64,000 nt of DNA, taken from JAHFUA01 sp963733935. Lineage in GTDB: Bacteria > Acidobacteriota > Terriglobia > Terriglobales > Acidobacteriaceae. Positions 52,569 to 61,078 of this stretch are shown in pieces. Numbering within the stretch: position 1 is the stretch's first letter; every line of letters begins with the position of its first letter. Where the stretch lies: the NCBI GenBank assembly GCA_963733935.1, contig CAVTEQ010000006.1:1-64000 (forward strand). Direction: 5' to 3'. The position numbers were made by a program, and so were the translations under genes. The notes beneath the pieces were generated by a model. It had not been told where the DNA came from. It was given only the letters and a program-made list of their open reading frames with translations, and made no database searches.

Positions 52569-54266
52569 TCATCCAGCCCAGTTCCGGCGCTCAATGATGA
52601 CCGGCGGCTCATACGAATAGCCGCGCACCAGTCGCCGTTGTTCGCGCTTGGTCGTCCACAGGAGCACTGGGCCGACAAGACGCGATATCCATTTGGTGAA
52701 AGATCCGAACTCGTCTTCGATGTCGCGGCGAAGGGCGTGTACACGCGCACTGATCTCCGCATTGCTCTTCTTCAGGCGGCGCTCCATCGCCCATAGTGCT
52801 CCGCCGTAGCCCTTCCATAGATTCCTCGCTTCCCACTCAAATCGCTCGCGAATACGCGGGTCAGGATGGTTCTTGTGCCGCTTCCAGCCTTGAAAGGTGG
52901 TTAGACAGACACGGTAAAGACTAGGACCGTTTACCTCAAAATCGCGGCAAAATGCCCAGTCGAGGAATTTCTTCGAGTCGTCGCGCGAGATCGCCGCGTG
53001 TTGGAAATTAAACTTGTACTGGCCGTGAATGTCGGCCAAATCGACATCTAGCATTCGTCCCTGTTCCAGCATTTCCGCGTGCAGTGGCGTACCGGGAACT
53101 GGCGTGTAGAGCATGAACTGATGAAAATCAGTCTGGTGGGCGACGGCGTGCTCGATCTCTTCCTGGATGTTCTCCGGGGTGTGGTGCTCCAGACCCACAA
53201 TGGTGGAACCTAGCAATTTTATGCCGTGCTGCCGCAATTCGTGCGTCAGCTTCAGAGTGTCGGAGCCCTCCAGCTTCCTGTACCGGGAGTGCGGCGATTC
53301 CAATCCCATCCACAACCAGGAAATGCCCAGTTCGACTAGTTCCTCCATCGTGTATTTGCGGAGGGCATTTACTGAAGAGAACACATAAAGCGACCAGCTC
53401 TTGTGGTGCTGTTTCAGCAGTGCCAGCAGTTCCATTGCGCGCGGCCGGTTCAGCAGGAAATTTTCGTCCATGACAAAAAAGGAGCGAACGTTCATGGTGC
53501 GCTCCATCTCGGACATGACCTCGAACAATTCCTGTCCTGTCTTATAGAAGTTGGTGAACTTACCCTTGCCGCCGAAGAACGAGGAGGTGGTACAAAAGTT
53601 GCAACCCATGGGGCAGCCGACCGACGGAATTATGGTCGCGGCAGAGTGGCTCGCTTTCTCTGGCGCCTTGAACCCCATCACGCGCAGGCCGAAGCCCGAC
53701 ACGATGTGGGGATGCCGAATGGGCGCTTCCGGATTCTCGCCCAGATAGCGACGCATCCAGGCAATGCCCTCGCCCTGCACGATGTGGTCAGCGTCAATCA
53801 TGTGCTTCAGACCCGGGATTGCCGCAACGTGTCCGCCCACAATGATCACGGATTGGGGCGAAAGCTCCCGCACCATGCGACACATCTCACGCACTTTGCC
53901 CACATTGACAATGATCGAAGAGATTCCCACGATGTCGTAGGCGCCGCTGACCAACTCGCGTGCGAAAGCCGCACGCGTGGGGAAGTCCAGCACCGTGGAA
54001 GGTGCAGAAATGTTCTTTTGAATCATCATGATGCCCCAAGAACGGTGGAACATCCGCAGGGAGAACGCTCCTTGCGCACGCGTCACCTGGTTTTGATACA
54101 GCTCCATGGGGTTGATGATGCGGCTGCCGAATTCGTCATCCCGAGCATAGGGTCCAAAGACCGATGCCAGCAATACACGCGCGTGCGTGCCTTTTGCGTG
54201 TTTTTCCATCAACGTCTGAGGTGGCAATGACGACGGAGTTGGTACGGAGACCTCGTTAGATTCCAT
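52569..54266 (-). CDS. B12-binding radical SAM protein
   Basis: The start MESNEVSVPTPSSLPPQ at 54266 is preferred to an upstream ATG. The first 190 residues form a cobalamin-binding-like alpha/beta domain with AYDIVGISSIIVNVGKVREM and VIIVGGHVAAIPGLKHMID. The radical SAM cluster motif is CPMGCNFC near residue 240, and TIVGLEHHTPENI and LYTPVPGTPLHAEM lie in the SAM barrel. The C-terminal region is basic. The family (B12-radical SAM) methylates or rearranges unactivated carbons in lipids and natural products; hopanoid- or lipid-related work is possible, but nothing here shows the substrate. It stands alone. Confidence 0.9.
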   Translation of the reverse strand: MESNEVSVPTPSSLPPQTLMEKHAKGTHARVLLASVFGPYARDDEFGSRIINPMELYQNQVTRAQGAFSLRMFHRSWGIMMIQKNISAPSTVLDFPTRAAFARELVSGAYDIVGISSIIVNVGKVREMCRMVRELSPQSVIIVGGHVAAIPGLKHMIDADHIVQGEGIAWMRRYLGENPEAPIRHPHIVSGFGLRVMGFKAPEKASHSAATIIPSVGCPMGCNFCTTSSFFGGKGKFTNFYKTGQELFEVMSEMERTMNVRSFFVMDENFLLNRPRAMELLALLKQHHKSWSLYVFSSVNALRKYTMEELVELGISWLWMGLESPHSRYRKLEGSDTLKLTHELRQHGIKLLGSTIVGLEHHTPENIQEEIEHAVAHQTDFHQFMLYTPVPGTPLHAEMLEQGRMLDVDLADIHGQYKFNFQHAAISRDDSKKFLDWAFCRDFEVNGPSLYRVCLTTFQGWKRHKNHPDPRIRERFEWEARNLWKGYGGALWAMERRLKKSNAEISARVHALRRDIEDEFGSFTKWISRLVGPVLLWTTKREQRRLVRGYSYEPPVIIERRNWAG

Positions 54267-54317
54267 ATGTAATTTTGCCCGAAAGCGGGTGACTGTTGCG
54301 CCTATCGCCGGCAGCAC

Positions 54318-55074
54318 TCACCCACAATCCTCGACAGCGATCTGTCGCTCTTGCAGGCGTCAAGGATCTCCACAGGTCACCTATGTAGTCTCCTCCCAGA
54401 AAAGACAAATAACAAGGGCCATTGGTCCTTCGTGTGGATCAGCAAACTTCTCCGCTCCCGTTAAACAAGCGGGCTAAGCAAATGCGCCAGTCAGAGCACA
54501 AAAGGATGCCCGACGACACTGTTTCATGCGGCAATTCCCCAAATCTGTTCAAAAGTGCACAGGTAAAGGAGGGGACGCTGAGGATCAGCTTGACGGTCGG
54601 GTTCGTTTGGGGATCGAGGTCGACGGGTCGACGAGGAGCACCTTCGTGCCGAACTCTGCTGCCTAGACTGGCGCCTTCCACGCGCGAGGGCAGTTTGTTC
54701 GTTCCAGGATAAAGGCACCTGCGAAGCAGGATTAAGCGGACAAGTCGAGGGCCACGCGCTAGTAGATTGGCTCAAAGCCGAATCAGCAGTCCTGAAAACC
54801 ACCATCCTTGCGCCCCTCTGGCATTCCCGTCAGGCTCGCGCACGCTCGGAAGAGACCCGTCCGATCTCCTACGACTCGGGCTACGAGCATAGTCTCGACC
54901 ACCTGGTTTTGCACCAGGTGCTCTAGCTAGTGACCCCACATAAACACTGCACTTTTTGACTACTGCAGAATACGGCACCATCACAAAATCAACCACAGCA
55001 ATATGACGGAAAAACCCGCTGCCCCTATACCACATCGCCAGGAGTGTTCGCGTCCCGTCCGGCAATCGACCGGA
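54318..55074. other. Mostly empty region with a ParA relic and a palindrome
   Basis: Apart from the relic at 54560-54690, no gene is supported. A perfect 8-bp stem, CACCTGGT with ACCAGGTG (54900-54920, 5-nt loop), has no T run after it on either strand and could be a protein-binding site. Confidence 0.5.
54560..54690 (-). pseudogene. ParA/MinD-like ATPase fragment
   Basis: The minus strand reads AEFGTKVLLVD and, after a tandem 8-bp duplication of GTCGACCC at 54617-54632, DLDPQTNPTVKLIL. Together these give the LVDLDPQxN box of ParA ATPases. The Walker A lysine region is not found. It is a short relic, perhaps of a plasmid- or island-borne partition gene. Confidence 0.5.
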
Positions 55075-56319
55075 TCAGCGCTTGGTCTCGGACAGCTGGA
55101 GGTCCAGCCCGGCACGTTCTCCGTTGATGAGGACGATCCCTGAATTCAACAACAGCTGCCCGCTGCAGTCGTACTGCGCATAGCAGCGCATGGCGCTGAA
55201 GGGCAGGAAGAATTCCACCGACAGCGACTTTTCCACGGCAGAACCCTTGACGGTGGTGCTGAAATCCACACCATCAAAGCTGGAATCCTGCTGAAAGTAG
55301 GCGAGTACGGGCCGCACCAGATGAGAGATGTGCTCGTCAAATGCCAGCGCTGCCCCGGCGTACCGGCTGACGGGCTGTTTCTGGTCTAGGGTGGTGGTCA
55401 TGGATAGTTGCAGGTAGGCTCCCTCGTGGAAACCTATGAACGCGGGGGCAGCATACGAGACGAAATTTGCCTGCGATGCCAGGTCCCTGAGGACGCGCCC
55501 CACCACCTCCTGGTGGGAGGCGTCGAGCGCCTTCAGCGTACTCGGCGTGATCAAACGGACGGGCATGGCGGGCGGATTGATCAGGGCCTGCGAAACCGAA
55601 GCCTCGGCGGCGGGAGCGGGCTGAGGAATCGCTTCTGGCGCCGGCTCGCGTTTCCCTTTGGCATGTTTGTTCCAGTCGGCGGGCACGGGATCATCGGAAA
55701 GCCATAGCGTCATGGGCTCGCCATTAAGGTAGGCGCGGCCATCCAGCAGCGCCGCCTGCTGTGCTTCCACATCCGTGGCGCTTACCAGCTTCTTGGCGGC
55801 CGCCCGCGGCAGAACCACAACTACGTTCTCAGAATTCTCCGCCTTGATGCCCGATACGGTGCCCCGGATGTGATGAGAGACTTCCAAGGCAAAACCCTGG
55901 AAGTCCTGGTCGGCGGGGAATTGCGGCACGGCGGCCTTCAACAGCGGGAGCATGACGTCGAGGAATGTCTTCCGGGCGCGCGCATTGCCATCCATGGACG
56001 GAGTCGCATAGGAGGCGTAGTAGTTGCCGGTGATCTGCAGCACCGTCTGGTTCTCGAACTTCGCGAAGCGGATGGAGCGCTGGTCGAGTTGCCGCTGCTT
56101 GGCCTCATTCACGTCCAGCACGCGGCTGAAATAAAAAGGATAGGGGAACTTGAGGGTCTCGATCTGGGTGGCCACCGCCTGCAACGTTCCGGTATAGCGC
56201 TGCTGCAGCGCGCGCAGCTCGGGGTCCTTGATCTCCAGCGGAGAAACCACCTGCGCCATGCCCGGCGCAGTCGCTGCCAGGACGAGCAGCAGTCCCCACA
56301 AGCCACTAATTCTTCGCAT
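55075..56319 (-). CDS. Secreted protein of the electron-transfer operon (415 aa)
   Basis: The start MRRISGLWGLLLVLAATAPG at 56319 gives a signal peptide and overlaps the preceding gene by 14 bp. The mature part contains FPYPFYFSRVLDVNEAKQRQ, DQRSIRFAKFENQTVLQIT and a second half with AYLQLSMTTTLDQKQPVSR and VDFSTTVKGSAVEKSLSVEF. No heme, metal or membrane motif is visible. As the last gene of the operon it may assemble or anchor the cytochromes in the periplasm; this is inferred from position only. Confidence 0.75.
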   Translation of the reverse strand: MRRISGLWGLLLVLAATAPGMAQVVSPLEIKDPELRALQQRYTGTLQAVATQIETLKFPYPFYFSRVLDVNEAKQRQLDQRSIRFAKFENQTVLQITGNYYASYATPSMDGNARARKTFLDVMLPLLKAAVPQFPADQDFQGFALEVSHHIRGTVSGIKAENSENVVVVLPRAAAKKLVSATDVEAQQAALLDGRAYLNGEPMTLWLSDDPVPADWNKHAKGKREPAPEAIPQPAPAAEASVSQALINPPAMPVRLITPSTLKALDASHQEVVGRVLRDLASQANFVSYAAPAFIGFHEGAYLQLSMTTTLDQKQPVSRYAGAALAFDEHISHLVRPVLAYFQQDSSFDGVDFSTTVKGSAVEKSLSVEFFLPFSAMRCYAQYDCSGQLLLNSGIVLINGERAGLDLQLSETKR

Positions 56320-57028
56320 ACACGACACCGGCCGAATGGTAAGGCGGGTCAGCAACCGCCCGGATATAGGAGATCAGCGCCTGAATGTCAGACTTTGAAA
56401 GCGTGTATCCGAACGAGGGCATCTCGGGCGATCGGCTCAGCGCCGGGCCGCCATGGCTGATGATGGCCACCAGATCGGCGTCGCTCATCTTGTTGAGCGT
56501 GTCGCCTTCGCTGAAGGCATGCGGCTTGGTGGTGAGATTGTCGTAGTTGGAGACGCGCTCGCGAGTAGATTCCGGATCATGACAACGTGAGCAATATTGC
56601 AAGTTGAGCTGACGGCCGAGCGTCTGCTGGTATCCCAGCGCGATCTCTTCCAACTTGAGCTCGATGGTCTTTCCACCGGCGTCGGTGGTGGTGGCGCGGA
56701 TCGCATAACGGCCGCCTACGCCGCCCAGGGCCACCACGGTCGAGAGCTGGCCGCTGGAGTCGGTCAATCCTGAAGCCGGATTGAAGCTCACGCCTGCGGG
56801 GCCGCGAAAGACAACCGCTGCTCCGGTGACGGCATTGTTCTGCGCGTCGTTGACCTGCACCACCACGGGCTGGTCCAGAATCATGCCTGCCTGCGCTACC
56901 TGCTTACCGCCGCTCACTTCAACCATAGCGGCTCCGTGAGCAGTGGCTTGCGGGGCCGGGGGAGTCTTCGGCCGGCTGCAACCGGTGAGTACGACCATGC
57001 AGCCAAGAATGATGATCGCGCGCTTCAT
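56306..57028 (-). CDS. Monoheme cytochrome c lipoprotein with Ig-like domain
   Basis: The start MKRAIIILGCMVVLTGCSRP at 57028 is chosen because it overlaps the upstream stop (ATGA) and gives a lipobox (LTGC), so Cys becomes a lipid anchor. Residues about 40-130 form a bacterial Ig-like domain (VTGAAVVFRGPAGVSFNPA, LGGVGGRYAIRATTTDAGG). A class I cytochrome c follows with heme site CSRCH, a likely axial Met in MPSFGYTLS and the terminal SYIRAVADPPY. It would sit at the outer or inner membrane surface and shuttle electrons. Confidence 0.88.
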   Translation of the reverse strand: MKRAIIILGCMVVLTGCSRPKTPPAPQATAHGAAMVEVSGGKQVAQAGMILDQPVVVQVNDAQNNAVTGAAVVFRGPAGVSFNPASGLTDSSGQLSTVVALGGVGGRYAIRATTTDAGGKTIELKLEEIALGYQQTLGRQLNLQYCSRCHDPESTRERVSNYDNLTTKPHAFSEGDTLNKMSDADLVAIISHGGPALSRSPEMPSFGYTLSKSDIQALISYIRAVADPPYHSAGVVYAKN

Positions 57029-58839
57029 TTCTTCCCTGCCTGCTTCGCGGATTTCTGCGCCATGAGGAATGCGGTGAGGCTGCGCGCCTCGGTGTCGCTC
57101 AAGTGCTGATCGGGCTCGAGCGTTCCCGGCCTCATCGCCGGCGGGTTCTTCAAGTAGGCATACACCCAGGCGGCATTCAGGCGCGCGCCCACGGCCCAAA
57201 GCGCCGGCCCGATGTATCCCTTGTCCTTGTGGGGATCGACGATGTGGCACGACTGGCAGGCGTACTTGGAATAGAAGAGCTGCCGCCCCTGTTCGACCAT
57301 ATCCGGCGTGAAGCTGGAGGCGGGCATCGAGTCGCGGTCGACGGCCGGCGTCTGGTAAACCACCATCATGTAGTCGGTCAGGGTGTTGATCTCATCAGCC
57401 GTGAGATTGAATCTGGGCATGCGTCGGATAAGCGCCGGGCGCAGCGTTTCCGGGTTGCGCAGAAATTCCGCCAGCCACGGACGCTGCACCGCGCTGCCCT
57501 CCCAGCTCAGGTCGGGCGCCATGTCGCCGCCACGGCCGTTGATGGCATGGCAACTGAAGCAGCGCAGGTCGGCCATGAGCTTTCCCGCCTTGCCGGCCGG
57601 ACGGTAGTTCGACTCGTGCACCGCCGCGGTGCGCAGCGCGGGCGGCTGCGTCTGGGCGCGCTCGGTCAAGGAGAGCAGCGCGGTGGTGATGGCCGTGCGT
57701 TGCTGCTCGGTGAAGGTGTATTGCGGCATCTTCAGGCCGCTGCCGAAAGCACGCGGGTTGCGCACTTTGGCGTCGATGTAGTCCGGCAGCGTGTGCGGGA
57801 TCCCTTCCGGAAACGCCAGCACCGCGAGCGAACGGCTGCCCACGCGGCTGAGCTCGGGCGCGAAGTTCTCCGGCTTCTTGATGCCGTTGATCTCGTGACA
57901 GGAGGCGCAACCGTATTCCGTGGCCAGCGTCTTGCCGTGCTGGATCTGCGCGGGAGTCGCTTCCGACAAGTGCACATTGGCCAGCAGGTCGCTGTCGGTC
58001 TTGGCCTCAAGGAAGCCGGCGAGCGTGGCAATCTGCTTCGGATCGAAGCGGTAATGCGGCATCTTGGTGTCGGGATCGTAGAGCGACGAGTTGCGCAGCC
58101 AGGCTTCCAGCCACTCAGGCTTGGCTTTGCTGCCGATGCGGGTCAGCTCCGGCCCAAGATCTCCACCGACCAGCGCGCCCGCGGCATTCTGCACCGCGTG
58201 ACAGGAGGCGCAGAAGCTCTCTCCGTAGAGGCTGGCGCCGGTCGTGGCCTCGGGACTGGCGGCTCCGGTTTTGGTGGCAGGCTGATTGTGGATCGCCGGC
58301 AGCGGGGTGCTTTGCGCCATGAGGAACGCCGAAACGTCGCGCGCGTCGTCGTCGCTGAGCTGGAAGTTCGGCATGGTTGCCGAGGCGGCGTAAGCCTGCG
58401 GATTCTTGACCCAGGCGTAGATCCACTCGCGCGTGGTCTTCTCGGCGATGTGCTCGAGCGACGGCGGATCATCGCTTGCCATCATGCGCGTGCCGTCGGG
58501 CTGCATGACCGTATGGCAGCGCACGCACCCATAACGCGCTATCAGTTGACGTCCGAGATTCAGTTGCGGCGTTCCCAGCATGGGCCCGAGGTGGCACTGG
58601 CCACAGGACGACTCCAGGTATCGCGCCGGCAGCATGGGCTGTTCCCACGCCTTGGTGCTGCTGTGCGCTTCTTCAACGGTGGTCGCCGGGCCCTGACCAC
58701 GGTGACACACGACGCAGCCGAATTCGGTGAGCGAGTGCGGAATCGGCGGATGCGGCCGGTAAGGCTGCAGGCTCACGTCGGACAAACTGGCTTCCTTCTG
58801 CGCCACATGGCAAGTGGTGCAGCGGTCCACCGCGCCCAT
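57025..58839 (-). CDS. Octaheme c-type cytochrome
   Basis: The frame has eight CxxCH sites: CTTCH (7-11), CVVCH (42-46), CGQCH (79-83), CVRCH (105-109), CASCH (210-214), CASCH (311-315), CFSCH (427-431) and CQSCH (528-532). Several repeats carry a following M-P-x-F/Y (TMPNFQL, KMPHYRF, KMPQYTF, RMPRFNL), the axial Met of class I cytochrome c. It looks like fused class I domains plus a short N-terminal triheme part. The N-terminal membrane anchor is encoded in another frame (58840-59080). It would take electrons from the Rieske/cytochrome b module. Confidence 0.9.
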   Translation of the reverse strand: MGAVDRCTTCHVAQKEASLSDVSLQPYRPHPPIPHSLTEFGCVVCHRGQGPATTVEEAHSSTKAWEQPMLPARYLESSCGQCHLGPMLGTPQLNLGRQLIARYGCVRCHTVMQPDGTRMMASDDPPSLEHIAEKTTREWIYAWVKNPQAYAASATMPNFQLSDDDARDVSAFLMAQSTPLPAIHNQPATKTGAASPEATTGASLYGESFCASCHAVQNAAGALVGGDLGPELTRIGSKAKPEWLEAWLRNSSLYDPDTKMPHYRFDPKQIATLAGFLEAKTDSDLLANVHLSEATPAQIQHGKTLATEYGCASCHEINGIKKPENFAPELSRVGSRSLAVLAFPEGIPHTLPDYIDAKVRNPRAFGSGLKMPQYTFTEQQRTAITTALLSLTERAQTQPPALRTAAVHESNYRPAGKAGKLMADLRCFSCHAINGRGGDMAPDLSWEGSAVQRPWLAEFLRNPETLRPALIRRMPRFNLTADEINTLTDYMMVVYQTPAVDRDSMPASSFTPDMVEQGRQLFYSKYACQSCHIVDPHKDKGYIGPALWAVGARLNAAWVYAYLKNPPAMRPGTLEPDQHLSDTEARSLTAFLMAQKSAKQAGKK

Positions 58840-59080
58840 CTCCGGCAGCCAAATCTGCTTGAATCCGGGTGAGAAGTGGCGTTCCAGGGTAAGGGCGTCG
58901 GCGCGGGTGCGTACCAGCTTGAGGTATCCCTTCTGGTAGTGCCGCCACTCGCTGAAGATAGTTCTTCGCGGGCGCGATGGCCAGCATCGCCAGCAGCACC
59001 AGGCTCATGGAGCCGAAGGCGCGCGCTGGATCGCCGAACAGCTTTCGCCACAAGGAACGGATTTTATCCTCCAGGGACAC
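58840..59080 (-). pseudogene. Frameshifted N-terminus of the octaheme cytochrome
   Basis: Starting at ATG 59080 (MSLEDKIRSLWRKLFGDPA), a membrane helix (FGSMSLVLLAMLAIAPAKN) runs up to about 58960. The next frame then gives SEWRHYQKGYLKLVRTRADA, LTLERHFSPGFKQIWLPEM and joins the heme-rich frame. One extra base in the CTTC at about 58954-58957 explains the break. It is either a real loss of the anchor or a sequencing error. Confidence 0.75.
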
Positions 59081-59085
59081 TCAGC

Positions 59086-59790
59086 TCAGCTCCTCCACGG
59101 CCAGACCCAGGACCAGCCTGGGCCTCGGAAGAACGTGCCAATCGCGGTCAGCACCGCCGCTTCCGCCAGGAACCACGTCATGATCCAGAAAGAAAGCGGC
59201 TTGGAATACAGCCAGCGGCGCATGCGCGACGGCAATTGCGGCGAACTCCGCGCTGCCATGAACATGAATGCCGCAACCACCACCGTGGGCACGAGCGCCA
59301 CCCACACATCGAATATCGCCAGGAAAACACACAACGCCAGGGCCACGACCGCGACGACGCGCAAGCGCCTGGCGCCATCCCGCGCCCACAGGCTTTCCGC
59401 CTGAATGTTGATGTTGAAATAGGGAATGACGATGAGCCCGATCACCACCAGAGTCGGTATCAGAACGCCCGCCACCACCGGCGGAAAATAGTGGAGCAAT
59501 TCCTGCAATCCCAGGAAATACCAGGGCGCTTTGGCGGGGTTGGGCGTGTGCATGGGATCGGCCAGACCTTCGAGTGGCGCGTCCCACGCCAAGGCCAAAG
59601 CCACCAGCGCGATGGTCAGCAGTTCCACGGCGACGGCCACACGGAAGAACACTCCCGGGTGAGTCATCACCTGGTCTTCGTCCGCGACTTTCACCTGCGG
59701 TGAGGTGCGCCGCGTGACGAACGCCACCCGCACGGGCGCCTTGCGCGCGTTGGAATCGAAGCCGGCGGTGAAATCTTTGGGGTCGCTCAT
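59086..59790 (-). CDS. Cytochrome b C-terminal subunit (cytb/b6 subunit IV-like)
   Basis: The 234-residue protein has a cytosolic N-terminus, a membrane helix, and then HTPNPAKAPWYFLGLQELLH, the PDP/PWYF region of the cytochrome b C-terminal domain that helps form the quinol site. Further helices include IPTLVVIGLIVIPYFNINIQ, VVAVVALALCVFLAIFDVWV and a final one. It overlaps the cytochrome b gene by 4 bp. The split b plus subunit-IV plan resembles cytochrome b6f. The usual PEWY motif is replaced by the APWYF form. Confidence 0.9.
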   Translation of the reverse strand: MSDPKDFTAGFDSNARKAPVRVAFVTRRTSPQVKVADEDQVMTHPGVFFRVAVAVELLTIALVALALAWDAPLEGLADPMHTPNPAKAPWYFLGLQELLHYFPPVVAGVLIPTLVVIGLIVIPYFNINIQAESLWARDGARRLRVVAVVALALCVFLAIFDVWVALVPTVVVAAFMFMAARSSPQLPSRMRRWLYSKPLSFWIMTWFLAEAAVLTAIGTFFRGPGWSWVWPWRS

Positions 59791-60551
59791 CGTTCCCCTT
59801 CTTTCTCCGCGACGTTGCTGGGGGTACCGGCATACAAACCGCCGTCCTTGCGGATGCGCCAGAAATGGATCGCTATAAAGAAGATCGCAGTCAGCGGCAG
59901 GATCATGCAGTGCAGCACGTAGAAACGCAGCAGCGCGTTAGCGTTCACCAGGTTGCCGCCCAGCATCAGGAAACGGATATGGTGCCCGAAAACCGGGACG
60001 GCGGAGGCGATGTTGCTTCCCACCGTCACCGCCCAGTAGGCAAGCTGGTCCCAGGGCAGTAGGTATCCGGTGTAGCTCAGGAACAGGGTGATGAGCAGCA
60101 GGACCACGCCGATCACCCAGTTGAATTCCCGCGGCGGACGATACGCCCCGCGATAGAACACCTTGAACATGTGAGCGAACACCAGCAGCACCATGGCGTG
60201 CGCCGACCAGCGATGCAGGTTGCGCAGAAACACGCCGGAAGAGACCACGAACTGCAGGTCCTTCATGTCGGTGTACGCCAGCGGCACCGACGGGTGGTAA
60301 TAGAGCATGAGCAGAACGCCGGTGATCACCAGAACCAGGAATGACCCGAAGGTCAGCGCGCCCAGATACCAGGTCACGCTGAAGTCGAGCACGCGCTTGC
60401 GCGCCTTCACCGAAAACAGGTGGAGGAAGACATTGGACTGCACCACTAGCGCGTGATGCAGGTTGCTTTGTCCCGGGCCGCTGCGGAAGATGGAGCGCCA
60501 CACACGGCTGTCGCGCAGGTCGTCGAGGTAGGTGGTCAGCGATTTCGCCAT
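59787..60551 (-). CDS. Cytochrome b (N-terminal, b6-like) subunit
   Basis: The start MAKSLTTYLDDLRDSRVW at 60551 shares its last A with the TGA of the Rieske gene and has GAGGATC upstream. Four membrane helices are visible. Heme-b ligand histidines lie in LHRWSAHAMVLLVFAHMFKV (helix 2) and GHHIRFLMLGG/RFYVLHCMILP with FIAIHFWRIRKDGG (helix 4). The quinol-oxidation CD loop is YWAVTVGSNIASAVPVFG. It forms the diheme quinol-oxidising core with the Rieske protein and the C-terminal subunit. Confidence 0.92.
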   Translation of the reverse strand: MAKSLTTYLDDLRDSRVWRSIFRSGPGQSNLHHALVVQSNVFLHLFSVKARKRVLDFSVTWYLGALTFGSFLVLVITGVLLMLYYHPSVPLAYTDMKDLQFVVSSGVFLRNLHRWSAHAMVLLVFAHMFKVFYRGAYRPPREFNWVIGVVLLLITLFLSYTGYLLPWDQLAYWAVTVGSNIASAVPVFGHHIRFLMLGGNLVNANALLRFYVLHCMILPLTAIFFIAIHFWRIRKDGGLYAGTPSNVAEKEGER

Positions 60552-61045
60552 CAGATCCTCACGAACTCGCGCGCGGCGATCAGGTTCGACCGATCCACCA
60601 TGAGGTCGCCTTCGTCGCTCAGCCACATGCGCAGCCAGGGCAGTGGCCGGGGGGCAGGGCCGGTGATCTTGGTACCGTCACGGTTGAACTTGCTGCCGTG
60701 GCACGGGCAGGCAATGATGCCCAAGTCGGGCTTCCACGCGGTCAGGCAGCCGAGGTGGGTGCAGACCGCAGACAACGCAAAAAATCCCTGCTCTTCACGG
60801 ACCACGAAGATCCCGGTCGCGGGGTCGAGCGTGACGGAATCCGGCGGGTAGCCTCCCGGCTTGCCCGCGTTCACGATCGGTGACGGCTCGTAGAGCACGT
60901 TGGGCGCAAGATACTGGTACGCGAATACCGCCGTGCCTAATCCCGCGACAGCCAGGGATCCGAGCCCCACGCGGACGAAGAACTGCCGCCGGTCGAGGGC
61001 TTGTTCCCCGCCTTCAGATTTTTCGTTCTTGCCTTCGTCTGCCAT
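60551..61045 (-). CDS. Rieske [2Fe-2S] protein
   Basis: The protein has a twin-arginine-type signal/anchor (DRRQFFVRVGLGSLAVAG) and a Rieske domain with box I CTHLGC (C95, H97, disulfide C100) and box II CPCHGS (C113, H116, disulfide C115). All cluster ligands and the redox disulfide are present. It transfers the first electron of quinol oxidation to the c-type cytochromes. It is the first of the three bc-complex subunits in the operon and is preceded by the FAD/Fe-S oxidoreductase by 33 bp. Confidence 0.95.
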   Translation of the reverse strand: MADEGKNEKSEGGEQALDRRQFFVRVGLGSLAVAGLGTAVFAYQYLAPNVLYEPSPIVNAGKPGGYPPDSVTLDPATGIFVVREEQGFFALSAVCTHLGCLTAWKPDLGIIACPCHGSKFNRDGTKITGPAPRPLPWLRMWLSDEGDLMVDRSNLIAAREFVRI

Positions 61046-61078
61046 AAAACCGGACCTCGGGACGGTTGCGCGCGAGCG

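Noticed and set aside
53403..54230. Plus-strand open frame of 275 codons opposite the radical SAM gene
   Set aside because: Histidine-rich reverse shadow; the minus strand has the CxxxCxxC cluster motif.
57103..58872. Plus-strand open frame of 589 codons opposite the octaheme cytochrome gene
   Set aside because: It is antisense to a gene with eight heme motifs, has high Arg/Gly/His content typical of GC-rich shadow frames, and has no ribosome site or family feature.
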